From NCBI GenBank assembly GCA_036847185.1, contig DAIUAM010000016.1, positions 1 through 64,000 on the forward strand: a DNA stretch of 64,000 nt, in the 5' to 3' direction. Source of the stretch: UBA4738 sp002413305 (GTDB lineage Bacteria; Actinomycetota; UBA4738). This document shows, in pieces, positions 25,529-34,416 of the stretch. Under the pieces are notes generated by a model. It saw only the letters and a list, made by a program, of their open reading frames with translations. It was not told the origin of the DNA and searched no databases. Numbering within the stretch: the first letter of the stretch is position 1; each line of letters begins with the position of its first letter. A program made the translations under genes and the position numbers.

Positions 25529-26374
25529 TTAGGCGTGGGCCGCGACGATGACCAGTTCGGTCGAGAGCCCCAGCAGGAAGCCGAACAGGACCCCCCAGAT
25601 CGTGGTCTCCCAGGCACCGAGGCGCCGCCCGGTGAACAGGAGCTCCGCCACCACATAGATGATGGCGCCGGCCGCCAGCGTCAGGAAGCCGACGAACAGG
25701 TACTGGCTGGAGACGGACCGGCCGACGATGGTGCCGACGAAGGTGGGCCCGCCGCCCACCAGCCCGGCGGTCACCAGGTAGCCCCACGACGCCCGGACCC
25801 CTCCGGCCGCGAGCGGTCCCACGATCCCGAACCCCTCGGTGGCGTTGTGCAGCGCGAAGCCCACCACCAGCAACACCGCCAGCGAGATCTCGCCCCGGTG
25901 CGCAGCTTGCCCGATGGCGAGGCCCTCCGAGAAGTTGTGGAAGCCGATCCCGGTGGCGATCGACATGCCAAGGCCGAGCGCGGTCCGCTGCAGGACCGCT
26001 TCGTTCTGTTCGGCCACCGCCATGGCCCCCGGTCCGATCTCTCTCGCTGCTCGGCGCGACCGCTGGTACTTCCCGAGATACAGGAGCGATAGCAGGCCCG
26101 CTGCGAGCCCGCCGGCGTACACCACCGCCATCAGGGCGAACGACCCCCACACCGCACCGTGGACCGGCGCGGTGGCCCGCCGGACGAGCTCCTCCAGCGG
26201 CCCGGTCGCGTTCTCCAGGATGTCGAACAACAGGAAGAGCAGGATGCCGGCGGAAGCCGCGTTCAGGAACGCCTTCAGGCGGGGGTGAGGGTTCCGGAGG
26301 CGGCCGAGGGGCAGGCCCAGGAAGATCGTGCTTCCCGCGATGGCCCCCAGCGCGACCGTCCGGGCCAAGGTCAT
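25529..26374 (-). CDS. ZIP-family metal transporter
   Basis: Integral membrane protein of 281 aa with about eight hydrophobic segments. The ZIP signature HNFSEGLAIG and the paired HNATEGFGI provide the metal-binding His and Glu residues of helices IV and V. A basic loop with Arg/Lys lies between helices III and IV. Zn2+, Fe2+ or Mn2+ uptake, or ZIP-like export, is possible; the sequence does not decide. ATG 26374 directly precedes the first membrane segment, and longer frames add an Arg/Ser-rich leader unlike the family. Confidence 0.9.
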   Translation of the reverse strand: MTLARTVALGAIAGSTIFLGLPLGRLRNPHPRLKAFLNAASAGILLFLLFDILENATGPLEELVRRATAPVHGAVWGSFALMAVVYAGGLAAGLLSLLYLGKYQRSRRAAREIGPGAMAVAEQNEAVLQRTALGLGMSIATGIGFHNFSEGLAIGQAAHRGEISLAVLLVVGFALHNATEGFGIVGPLAAGGVRASWGYLVTAGLVGGGPTFVGTIVGRSVSSQYLFVGFLTLAAGAIIYVVAELLFTGRRLGAWETTIWGVLFGFLLGLSTELVIVAAHA

Positions 26375-26511
26375 CGGATCGCGGCCGAGCGGCGGGGAGT
26401 GGACATTCCGGATCGAAACTCTACCAACCGGATCGGATTCGAAACGCCCTTCCGACCGGCCGCTCCCGGAGCCAGGACCGGGCCTCGGCCGTGGGTGTCG
26501 GACCCCGGGGC

Positions 26512-26517
26512 TAGAAT
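26512..26517 (+). promoter_or_regulatory. -10 hexamer TAGAAT for leaderless polA
   Basis: TAGAAT ends 8 nt before GTG 26526. There is no ribosome-binding site in the gap. Confidence 0.55.
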
Positions 26518-26525
26518 CGCGGGCG

Positions 26526-29198
26526 GTGGCAGATCGAACCGACGACCGGAGCGACGAGGGGGCCCGGCCGAAGCGCATCTTCCTCCTCGACGGACACAGC
26601 CTGTCGTTCCGGGCCTTCTTCGCCCTCCCCGTCTCCCTGGCCACGACCAGTGGACAGGTGACGAACGCGGTCTACGGATTCACGTCCATGCTGATCAAGC
26701 TGCTGGGGGACGAGAGGCCCGACTACCTGGCGGTGGCGTTCGACAAGGGCCGCCCGACGGTCCGGCTCGAGCAATACGCGGAGTACAAGGCGGGCCGAGC
26801 CGAGGCCCCCGACGAGTTCCGCCAGCAGCTCGGCCTGATCCGCGAGGTCGTGGAGACGCTCCGGATCCCGATCGTGGAAGTGGTGGACTGGGAGGCGGAC
26901 GACGCCCTGGCCACGCTCGCCCTCCAGGCTGTCGGGGAGGGCCTGGAGGCGGTGATCGTCACCGCGGACCGGGACTTCTTCCAGCTGGTCCGGCCGGGGA
27001 TCTCGGTGATGTTCAACCGCCGGGGCATCTCCGACATCGTCAACTACGATGTCGCCGCGGTCACCGAGCGGTTCGGCTTACCACCCGAGAAGTACCTGGA
27101 CTACGTGGCCCTCAAGGGGGACTCGTCCGACAACATCCCGGGCGTGCCCGGGGTGGGGGAGAAGACCGCCTCGAAGCTCATCCAGGACTTCGGTTCGGTC
27201 GAGGATCTGCTGGGGAACACCGACCGGCTCAAGGGCCGGCTGCGGGAGTCGATCGAACAGGCCGGCCAGGACCTCCTTCGCAACCGCGAGCTGGCCCGGT
27301 TCAAGACCGACCTCGAGTTGGACGTGACCCCGGAGGATTGCGTGATGGGGTCGTGGGACCCGGACGCGGTCCGGCGGCTGTTCAACGCGCTCGAGTTCCG
27401 GACGCTGCTCGAGCGGCTGGAGGACCTCGAAGCCACCGCCAAGCCGGCCGTCGAGCGCACCTCTCTGGAGGTCCGGACCGGAACGATCCCCGACCTGCGA
27501 CGCCTGACTGCCGACGACGAACCGAAGGCGCTCAGCCTGCATCCGGGCCCGGACATCGACGGGATCGGGATCTCGCCCGGCGGCGGGCAGGCCGTGTACA
27601 TCCCCCTCGACGCCGGGTCCCTGGTCAACGATGGGGGGACCTGGCTGGAGGACCCGGACAAGCCCAAGTGGGTGCACGACGCGAAGGACACCGCTACGGC
27701 CCTCGCCCGCCAGGGCATCGAGCTGCGCGGGGTGGAGTTCGACACGCTCCTGGCCGGCTACCTGCTGGACCCGGCCGAGGCGAGCTATCCGCTGGGGGAA
27801 CTCTGCCGGCAGTACCTCGGGATCGACGTGGTGAGCGAACTGGAGGGTCCCGACGAGGGGCAACTGTTCGCCGACCCGGCGCCATCGGTGGGCGCCGGCG
27901 CCTCGGCGGTCGGGCTGCTGGCGCCGGTCCTTCGGGAGCGGATCGAACGGGCCGGCCTCCGGCCTCTGCTGACCGACGTCGAGCTGCCGATGGCCGGCGT
28001 CCTGGCCCGGGTCCAGGCGGCCGGGGTGTCGCTGGATGTCGGCTACCTGCGGGAGATGTCGGAGACGCTCGGTGATCGGATGGCCACGCTCGAGAAGGAG
28101 ATCTACCGGCACGCCGGCGAGGAGTTCAACATCGGCTCGCCGCCCCAGCTCGCCGTCATCCTGTACGAGAAGCTCCGCCTACCCATCCTGAAGCGCACCC
28201 AGAAGGGCCGGGCTCCCTCGACCGACGCGGACGTGCTGGAGAAGCTCCGCGACCACCACCCGATCGTCGACGCGCTGCTGAACTACCGGGAGCTGTCCAA
28301 GCTCAAGTCCACCTATCTCGACGCCCTCCCGCCCCTGGTCGATCCGAAGACCGGCCGCATCCATACCACCTACAACCAGGTCGGGGCGGCCACCGGGAGG
28401 CTCTCCAGCGTGAACCCGAACCTGCAGAACATCCCGGTGCGGGGAGAGATCGGCCGGCAGGTCCGGCGAGCCTTCGTCCCCGGTGCCCCGGACCGATCGC
28501 TGCTGGTGGCCGACTACTCGCAGATCGAGCTGCGGGTGATGGCCCACCTGTCGGGTGACCGGGCCATGGCGCAGGCGTTCGCCGAGGGGAAGGACTTCCA
28601 TGCAGCGACGGCCTCCAAGGTGTTCGGCCTGCCGGAGGACCAGGTGGACGGCGCCATGCGCAGCCGCGTCAAGCAGATCAACTACGGCCTGCCGTACGGG
28701 ATGAGCGCCTACGGGCTGGCCACCAGGATCGGCATCGCTCCCGACGAGGCCGCCGAGTTCGTCGAGGCGTACTTCGCGCAGTTCCCGAAGGTCCGGGAGT
28801 TCCTCGACCGCCAGGTGGCCAAGGCGGCCGCCGAGGGGTTCACCGAGACCATGCTCGGCCGGCGCCGCTACCTCCCGGAGCTCCAATCGCCGAACCCGCG
28901 GGTTCGGGACATGGGCCGGCGGATGGCCCTGAACGCCCCCATCCAGGGCGGCGCAGCCGACATCCTGAAGCTGGCCATGATCAAGGTGGACGCCGAACTC
29001 CGCGGGTCCGCCCTGGACTGCATCATGGTCCTGACGGTCCATGACGAGTTGGTGTTCGACGTGGCCGACCGAGACTTGGCCGGCGCGGGCCGCCTGGTGC
29101 GGGCGGCCATGGAGTCGGCGTACCCTCTGACCGTCCCGCTTCGGGTGGACCTCGGATCGGGGAAGAACTGGGCCGAGGCGTCCCCCGCCGGGCACTGA
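26526..29198 (+). CDS. polA: DNA polymerase I
   Basis: Repair and Okazaki-fragment polymerase, 890 aa. The 5' nuclease domain (about 1-300) has LLDGHSLSFRAFFALP, DWEADDALATLA, VTADRDFFQLV and GDSSDNIPGVPGVGEKTA. The middle domain lacks the DxE metal site of the proofreading exonuclease and keeps only remnants (WVHDAKDT, EFDTLLAGYLLDP), so 3'-5' exonuclease should be inactive, as in mycobacterial Pol I. Polymerase motifs are VADYSQIELR (D663), KQINYGLPYGMSAYGL (K716, Y720) and VHDELV (D840). Y720 occupies the position of E. coli F762, which governs ddNTP discrimination. The GTG start is supported by a -10 hexamer 8 nt upstream. Confidence 0.97.
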   Translation: MADRTDDRSDEGARPKRIFLLDGHSLSFRAFFALPVSLATTSGQVTNAVYGFTSMLIKLLGDERPDYLAVAFDKGRPTVRLEQYAEYKAGRAEAPDEFRQQLGLIREVVETLRIPIVEVVDWEADDALATLALQAVGEGLEAVIVTADRDFFQLVRPGISVMFNRRGISDIVNYDVAAVTERFGLPPEKYLDYVALKGDSSDNIPGVPGVGEKTASKLIQDFGSVEDLLGNTDRLKGRLRESIEQAGQDLLRNRELARFKTDLELDVTPEDCVMGSWDPDAVRRLFNALEFRTLLERLEDLEATAKPAVERTSLEVRTGTIPDLRRLTADDEPKALSLHPGPDIDGIGISPGGGQAVYIPLDAGSLVNDGGTWLEDPDKPKWVHDAKDTATALARQGIELRGVEFDTLLAGYLLDPAEASYPLGELCRQYLGIDVVSELEGPDEGQLFADPAPSVGAGASAVGLLAPVLRERIERAGLRPLLTDVELPMAGVLARVQAAGVSLDVGYLREMSETLGDRMATLEKEIYRHAGEEFNIGSPPQLAVILYEKLRLPILKRTQKGRAPSTDADVLEKLRDHHPIVDALLNYRELSKLKSTYLDALPPLVDPKTGRIHTTYNQVGAATGRLSSVNPNLQNIPVRGEIGRQVRRAFVPGAPDRSLLVADYSQIELRVMAHLSGDRAMAQAFAEGKDFHAATASKVFGLPEDQVDGAMRSRVKQINYGLPYGMSAYGLATRIGIAPDEAAEFVEAYFAQFPKVREFLDRQVAKAAAEGFTETMLGRRRYLPELQSPNPRVRDMGRRMALNAPIQGGAADILKLAMIKVDAELRGSALDCIMVLTVHDELVFDVADRDLAGAGRLVRAAMESAYPLTVPLRVDLGSGKNWAEASPAGH

Positions 29199-29204
29199 AC
29201 CCGA

Positions 29205-29234
29205 TTGACGCCCGGCTGGAGCCGACACTAGACT
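29205..29234 (+). promoter_or_regulatory. rpsA promoter
   Basis: TTGACG (29205-29210), an 18-bp spacer and TAGACT (29229-29234) begin 7 bp after the polA stop. The implied leader before rpsA is about 120 nt and contains a small GCCCC/GGGGC hairpin near 29280, with room for S1 autoregulation. Confidence 0.6.
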
Positions 29235-29362
29235 GACCCGGCGCTGCGGCGCTTCTTCGCTGTGCAATCCAAAGAGCAGCCCCTCGGGGCGGTTGGTGGG
29301 CGAACGACGGCGCAGACGCAGGAAGGGAGTGACGCGGGATCGACAGTGGAACGGAGAGCCAG

Positions 29363-30799
29363 ATGGCCCAGGCGCAGGAGGACTACACGCCTGAGGAGCT
29401 CATCAAGGCCATCGAGGAGAGCCTGAAGGACTTCAAGGACGGCGACCTCGTCGAGGGGACCGTCGTCAAGGTGGACCGCGACGAGGTCCTCCTGGACATC
29501 GGGTACAAGTCCGAGGGCGTCATCCCCGCCAAGGAGCTGTCGATCCGCCAGGACGTCGATCCCTCCGAGGTCGTCAAGCTCGGCGACACGTTCGAAGCCC
29601 TGGTTCTCCAGAAGGAGGACAAGGAGGGCCGCTTGATCCTCTCCAAGAAGCGCGCCCAGTACGAGCGCGCGTGGAGCCGGATCGAGGACATCATGAAGTC
29701 CGGCCAGACCATCACCGGACCGGTGATCGAAGTGGTCAAGGGCGGCCTGATCCTGGACATCGGCCTCCGCGGGTTCCTGCCCGCGTCGCTGGTCGAGCTT
29801 CGCCGGGTCCGCGACCTCCACCCCTACGTCGGCCAGTTGCTCGAGTGCAAGATCATCGAGTTGGACCGCAACCGGAACAACGTGGTCCTGTCCCGCCGGG
29901 CCTTCCTCGAGGAGTCCCAGAGCGAGGGCCGCAAGAAGTTCCTGGAGAGCCTGCACAAGGGCGAGCGCCGCCGCGGCACCGTCTCGTCCATCGTCAACTT
30001 CGGCGCCTTCGTCGAGATCGGCGGAGGGGTCGACGGGCTGGTGCACGTCTCCGAGCTGTCGTGGAAGCACGTCGACCATCCCAGCGAGGTCGTGGCCGTC
30101 GGCCAGGAGGTCGAGGTCGAGGTGCTGGACGTGGACCTCGATCGGGAGCGCGTGTCGCTCTCGCTGAAGGCCACCCAGGAGGACCCGTGGCGGGAGTTCG
30201 AACGCATGCACACCACGGGCGAGGTCATCGACGGGGTGGTCACCAAGCTCGTCCCCTTCGGGGCGTTCGTCCGGGTGGGCGAAGGGATCGAGGGCCTGGT
30301 CCACATCTCCGAGCTCTCCGACCAGCACGTGGACACGCCCGAACAGGTCGTGCAGGTGGGCCAGCAGGTCCGGGTGAAGGTGGTCGACGTGGACGTCGCC
30401 CGCCGGCGCATCAGCCTGTCGATCCGCCGGGTCGCCGAGGAGCCCGAGGTGCTCCCCGAGGTCGAGTTCGAGGCCGAACCGTCCGAGGAGATCTCCGCGG
30501 AGGTCGAGCCGGAGCCCGCGCCCGAGCCCCGTGAGGTGCTGGCCGATGCTGCCGCCCGGGCCGACGAGGTCTTCGAGGCGACGCTCGAACCCGAGCCGGA
30601 GGCGCCCGAGGAGGCGGCCCTGCGCGTCGTCCCCGAGCCGGAGGCCGCTCCCGAACCGGAGCCTACGCCGGAGGAGCCGGCGCCTGCACCGGCCGAGGTC
30701 GAGGCCGCCGCCGAGCCCCAGGCCGAGCCCGAGGAGAAGGAAGACGTGACGCTCGAGGAGATCCTCGAGGACCTCAAGCGTCGCGAAGGACGCTCCTAG
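29363..30799 (+). CDS. rpsA: 30S ribosomal protein S1
   Basis: mRNA-binding ribosomal protein, 478 aa, with four S1 OB-fold domains (about residues 30-105, 120-190, 205-280 and 290-365). Repeated motifs include GDLVEGTVVKV, GLILDIGLRGFLPAS, VSSIVNFGAFVEIGGGVDGLVH and VTKLVPFGAFVRVGEGIEGLVH. The last about 100 residues are Glu/Pro/Ala-rich and disordered. The four-domain form is normal in actinobacteria. AGGAAGGGAG upstream helps translation. The many leaderless genes nearby are of interest because S1 is not needed for leaderless initiation in E. coli. Confidence 0.97.
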   Translation: MAQAQEDYTPEELIKAIEESLKDFKDGDLVEGTVVKVDRDEVLLDIGYKSEGVIPAKELSIRQDVDPSEVVKLGDTFEALVLQKEDKEGRLILSKKRAQYERAWSRIEDIMKSGQTITGPVIEVVKGGLILDIGLRGFLPASLVELRRVRDLHPYVGQLLECKIIELDRNRNNVVLSRRAFLEESQSEGRKKFLESLHKGERRRGTVSSIVNFGAFVEIGGGVDGLVHVSELSWKHVDHPSEVVAVGQEVEVEVLDVDLDRERVSLSLKATQEDPWREFERMHTTGEVIDGVVTKLVPFGAFVRVGEGIEGLVHISELSDQHVDTPEQVVQVGQQVRVKVVDVDVARRRISLSIRRVAEEPEVLPEVEFEAEPSEEISAEVEPEPAPEPREVLADAAARADEVFEATLEPEPEAPEEAALRVVPEPEAAPEPEPTPEEPAPAPAEVEAAAEPQAEPEEKEDVTLEEILEDLKRREGRS

Positions 30800-30833
30800 G
30801 CCTCCCGCGCAACCGCGCGACTACCATTCGGCC

Positions 30834-31454
30834 ATGCTGCTGGTCGGGCTGACGGGCGGGATCGGATCGGGGAAGACCACCGTCGCCCGGCTCCTCGAGG
30901 AACGCGGCGCGGTGGTGTTCGATGCGGACGCGTTCGCCCGGCAGGCTGTGGAGCCGGGGTCGCATGGGTTCGCGGAGGTCATCCGGGCGTTCGGGCCCGA
31001 CGTGGTCACGTATCGGGGTGAGCTGAACCGGGAGTGGCTCGCCGGACGGGTGTTCGACGACCCGGAGGCCCGCCGCCGGCTGGAGGCGATCGTGCATCCC
31101 GAAGTGGCACGCCTGCTGGCCGAGGCCCTGCAGCCCTACCGGGACACTGATTCGGTGGTTGTGTACGTGGTGCCACTCCTCGTCGAGAACCACCTGGCGT
31201 CGATGTTCGACGTGGTGGTGACCGTGGAGGCGCCCGAGGAAGAGCGGGTAGCCCGCCTGGTGCGCGACCGATCGATGACCGAAGCCCAGGCTCGGGCCCG
31301 GATCGCCGCGCAGGTTACGGACGCCGAGCGGGCCGCGGTGGCCGACATCGTGATCCCCAACAACGCGACCGAGGACGCCCTCCGCGAGCGGGTCGACCGC
31401 CTCGTGGACGAGCTGGCGACGCGGGACCGGTCGAAGGCGGATCCGGCCGGGTAG
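30834..31454 (+). CDS. coaE: Dephospho-CoA kinase
   Basis: Final enzyme of CoA synthesis, 206 aa. The P-loop is GLTGGIGSGKTT at the N-terminus; FDADAFAR, EWLAGRVFDDPEARR and VYVVPLLVEN are typical CoaE motifs. A -10-like TACCAT (30822-30827) lies 6 nt before the ATG with no ribosome-binding site. The rpsA-coaE order is common in actinobacteria. Confidence 0.95.
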   Translation: MLLVGLTGGIGSGKTTVARLLEERGAVVFDADAFARQAVEPGSHGFAEVIRAFGPDVVTYRGELNREWLAGRVFDDPEARRRLEAIVHPEVARLLAEALQPYRDTDSVVVYVVPLLVENHLASMFDVVVTVEAPEEERVARLVRDRSMTEAQARARIAAQVTDAERAAVADIVIPNNATEDALRERVDRLVDELATRDRSKADPAG

Positions 31455-31473
31455 CCCGATATCATCGCTGCCC

Positions 31474-32178
31474 GTGGGCTATCGGGCGGTGTTCTTCGAC
31501 GCTGGGGAGACCCTGCTCGCGCCCCACCCGGGGTTCGTCGAGCTGTTCACGGCGATCCTGCGCGAGGCCGGGCACGAGTTCGACCCCGCGGCGCTCCGGG
31601 AGGCGCTCCCCAAGGTCAACGACCGGTTCAACCGGGCGGCGCGCGAAGGCGAGCTGTGGTCCACCTCTCGTGAGCGCTCGAAAGCGTGGTGGCGGGAGAT
31701 CTACACCATCATCCTGGAGGGGTTGGGCATCCCGTTCGACGAGCGGATCGCCCGACGCCTGTACGAGACGTTCACCGACTCCGCGAACTACCGCCCGTTC
31801 CCCGACGTCGTCGGCACCCTCGACCGCCTCCGGGATGCCGGGCTCCGGCTGGGGCTGATCTCCAACTTCGAGGAGTGGCTCGAACAGCTCCTCGAGTCGC
31901 TGGAGCTGAGCGCGTACTTCGAGGTGCGGGTCATCTCCGGTGCCGTCGGGATGGAGAAACCCGACCCACGCATCTTCCAGGCCGCGCTGGACCGGTCCGG
32001 GGTGGAGGCCGGCGAGAGCGTCTACGTGGGGGACAACCCGTTCTTCGACATCGAACCAGCCGAGCGGCTGGGCATGCTGGCCGTGCTGATCGACCGCCGG
32101 GGTCGGTTCCCCGACCACCCCGGGCCGCGGGTGACCACCCTCGACGACCTGCCGGCCGCCATCGGGCTGGAGAGGTGA
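31474..32178 (+). CDS. HAD-superfamily hydrolase
   Basis: Subclass IA HAD phosphatase-like protein, 234 aa. Motif I is FFDAGETLL with the nucleophilic Asp; the second acidic residue is Glu rather than Asp, as in the HDHD3-like branch. Motif II is LISNFEEW, motif III lysine lies in GMEKPDPRIF, and motif IV is YVGDNPFFDI. A cap domain occupies about residues 20-100. The substrate is unknown. TATCAT (31460-31465) ends 8 nt before the GTG. The stop overlaps the next ATG (TGATG). Confidence 0.85.
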   Translation: MGYRAVFFDAGETLLAPHPGFVELFTAILREAGHEFDPAALREALPKVNDRFNRAAREGELWSTSRERSKAWWREIYTIILEGLGIPFDERIARRLYETFTDSANYRPFPDVVGTLDRLRDAGLRLGLISNFEEWLEQLLESLELSAYFEVRVISGAVGMEKPDPRIFQAALDRSGVEAGESVYVGDNPFFDIEPAERLGMLAVLIDRRGRFPDHPGPRVTTLDDLPAAIGLER

Positions 32179-32546
32179 TGGCCGACCGGGAGTTCACCGC
32201 CCAGGAGGCGAACACGCTCCTGCCCGAGCTGACCGGATCCCTGGCGACCATCCGCGAGGCCCGCCAGGTGGTGCTCTCCGCCGGCGAGCAGGTCCGGCGG
32301 TCGGCTCCCGCGAACGGGGGCGGCGCCCCGGGCAAGGCGTACTGGGAGGCGCTGGCTACGCTGCGGCGGGAGGTCGAACGCGTCACGGAGCAGGGGATCA
32401 TCCTGCGCGATCCGGAGACCGGCTTGGTCGACTTCCCGACCCGGCGCGAGGGGCGCGAGGTGTTCCTGTGCTGGCGGCTGGGCGAGGAACAGGTCGGGTA
32501 CTGGCACGGTCCGGAGGGCGGGTTCGCCGGCCGACACCCCCTTTAG
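32178..32546 (+). CDS. DUF2203-like small protein
   Basis: Soluble protein of 122 aa, coupled to the HAD gene by a 1-bp overlap. It begins FTAQEANTLLPEL, has a helical middle, then GIILRDPETGLVDFPTRREGREVFLCWRLGEEQVGYWHGPE in its C-terminal half, where VDFP, CWRLGE and WH are the recognisable DUF2203 elements. No function is known for this family. No membrane segment or metal motif is evident. Confidence 0.75.
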   Translation: MADREFTAQEANTLLPELTGSLATIREARQVVLSAGEQVRRSAPANGGGAPGKAYWEALATLRREVERVTEQGIILRDPETGLVDFPTRREGREVFLCWRLGEEQVGYWHGPEGGFAGRHPL

Positions 32547-32596
32547 CGCGCTCCTCGGTTGTCCGTTCGCCGCAGGCCTGTCACCCTGAGCCCGCC

Positions 32597-33553
32597 ATGA
32601 AGAACGCCATCGAGATCCGGGGGCTGCGGAAGTCCTACGGCGATGTCGATGCGGTCCGGGGCGTCGATCTCACGGTGGCGGCGGGTGAGGTCTTCGCGCT
32701 GCTCGGTCCCAACGGTGCCGGGAAGACGACGATCGTGGAGATCCTGGAGGGGTACCGGAAACGCGACGCTGGCGACGCGTCGGTGCTCGGCTTCGATCCT
32801 GGCACCGCGGGGCCCGACTTCAAGGCCCGGATCGGGATCGTGCTGCAGTCCACCGGCATCGACCCCTACCTCACCGTGGCCGAGACGGTCGCCCTGTACA
32901 GCGGCTACTACCCCCATCCCCGCCCGGTGGACGAGGTCGTCGAGCTGGTCGGCCTGGCGGAGAAGCACGACGAGCGGGTGCTCCGGCTTTCCGGCGGGCA
33001 GCAGCGGCGGCTGGACGTGGCCATCGCCCTGGCCGGCGACCCCGAGCTGCTGTTCCTAGACGAGCCGACCACCGGGTTCGACCCATCGGCCCGGCGGGGA
33101 GCGTGGGAGATCGTGAAGAGCCTAGCCGCGCTGGGCAAGACCGTGCTCCTGACCACGCACTACATGGACGAAGCGCAGTACCTCGCGGATCGGGTCGCGG
33201 TGATCGCGGGCGGGAAGTTCGTCGCCGAAGGCTCTCCCGCAACCCTGGCCGGCCGCGACGCGGAGGATACGTGGATCCGGTTCCGGCTCCCCGCCGGAGC
33301 CGAGCCTCCTCCCCAGGTGGCGAGCCAACAGCCGGAGGCCGGAGGATACCTGGCGGTGGCCACCGAGGACCCCACCGGTGACCTGCATGCCCTGACGGGC
33401 TGGGCACTGGATCACGGCTATCGCCTTGAAGCGCTCGAGGTCCTCCGGCCTTCACTCGAGGATGTCTACCTCGAGCTCACCGGGGCGCCGGGCGACGATG
33501 CCCGGACGGAGCACGCGGCCTCGAGCGGGCGGCAGAGGCGGAGGCGGCGGTGA
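32597..33553 (+). CDS. ABC-2 exporter ATPase
   Basis: ATP-binding protein of 318 aa of the drug/antibiotic exporter type (CcmA/DrrA-like). Walker A is GPNGAGKTT, signature LSGGQQRRLDVAIALAG, Walker B LLFLDEPTTGFDP and H-loop TTHYMDEA. A C-terminal regulatory domain (about 220-318) follows and ends in an Arg-rich tail. ATG 32597 directly precedes the conserved IEIRGLRKSYG. The last bases overlap the permease start by 4 bp. The exported substrate is unknown. Confidence 0.93.
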   Translation: MKNAIEIRGLRKSYGDVDAVRGVDLTVAAGEVFALLGPNGAGKTTIVEILEGYRKRDAGDASVLGFDPGTAGPDFKARIGIVLQSTGIDPYLTVAETVALYSGYYPHPRPVDEVVELVGLAEKHDERVLRLSGGQQRRLDVAIALAGDPELLFLDEPTTGFDPSARRGAWEIVKSLAALGKTVLLTTHYMDEAQYLADRVAVIAGGKFVAEGSPATLAGRDAEDTWIRFRLPAGAEPPPQVASQQPEAGGYLAVATEDPTGDLHALTGWALDHGYRLEALEVLRPSLEDVYLELTGAPGDDARTEHAASSGRQRRRRR

Positions 33554-34317
33554 AGCTCCTCCGGCTCACCCTTCGGCAGGTCAGGTACACGAACAAGACG
33601 TTCTGGCGGAACCCGGCTTCGGCCTTCTTCACCTTCGCCTTCCCGCTGATGTTCCTGGTGATCTTCACGTCGCTGCTCCCCAAGGGAGACGTCCAGATCG
33701 CGGGCCTGTTCGTCAAGCAGTCGACCTACTACGTGGCGAACATGGCCGCCTTCTCGGTCATCACCGCGTGCTATACGAACATCGCCATGAGCGTGACCTT
33801 CCAGCGCGACGCCGGCATCCTCAAGCGCACGCAAGGGACGCCGCTGCCCGGCAGCGCCTACCTCGCCGCACGGGTCCTCCACGCGATGCTGATGGCGCTG
33901 TTGCTGGTGGTCATCACGGCGGCCTTCGGACGGCTCTTCTACAACGCCGACATCCCGGCCGGAGGGACGCTGCTCCGGTTCGCGGTCATGCTGATCGTGG
34001 GGGCCGCCGCCTTCTGCTCGCTCGGCCTGGCCATGACCTCGTTCGTGCCGAACGCCGAAGCCGCCCCCGCCGTGGTCAACGCCTCAATCCTCCCCCTGCT
34101 GTTCCTCTCGGGCATCTTCATCCCGATCGGTGACACCTCGCCGGCGTGGATCCGCTGGGTGGCCCGGATCTTCCCGGTCCGCCACTTCGCGCTCGGCATG
34201 TCCGCCGGCTTCTTCGGGACGCCGTTCGAGTGGAAGGACGTGCTGGTCGTGGCCGCGTGGGGGGTCGGTGGGCTGCTTGTTGGGGCCCGGCGCTTCAGCT
34301 GGGAACCCCGGCGGTAG
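33550..34317 (+). CDS. ABC-2 type transporter permease
   Basis: Membrane partner of the preceding ATPase, 255 aa, with about six hydrophobic segments. It contains KRTQGTPLPGSAYL (an amphipathic coupling region of the ABC-2 family) and INASILPLLFLSGIFIP-like sequence near residues 178-195 (written here as VNASILPLLFLSGIFI). The GTG start overlaps the ATPase stop (GTGA), so the pair is one unit. Drug, lipid or polysaccharide export is possible. Confidence 0.9.
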   Translation: MKLLRLTLRQVRYTNKTFWRNPASAFFTFAFPLMFLVIFTSLLPKGDVQIAGLFVKQSTYYVANMAAFSVITACYTNIAMSVTFQRDAGILKRTQGTPLPGSAYLAARVLHAMLMALLLVVITAAFGRLFYNADIPAGGTLLRFAVMLIVGAAAFCSLGLAMTSFVPNAEAAPAVVNASILPLLFLSGIFIPIGDTSPAWIRWVARIFPVRHFALGMSAGFFGTPFEWKDVLVVAAWGVGGLLVGARRFSWEPRR

Positions 34318-34416
34318 CGCACCGCTGTTTCAGACCGAAGGGCTGTGCTAGGCTCCGGCCGATTCCCGAGCCCGGCGGAAGCGGACGGACAGCTCGATCC
34401 TCGTGGGGGGGCGGCC

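Noticed and set aside
31474..32178. HAD gene considered broken because motif I has Glu in place of the second Asp
   Set aside because: DAGET is a natural variant in the HDHD3-like branch and all other motifs are intact.
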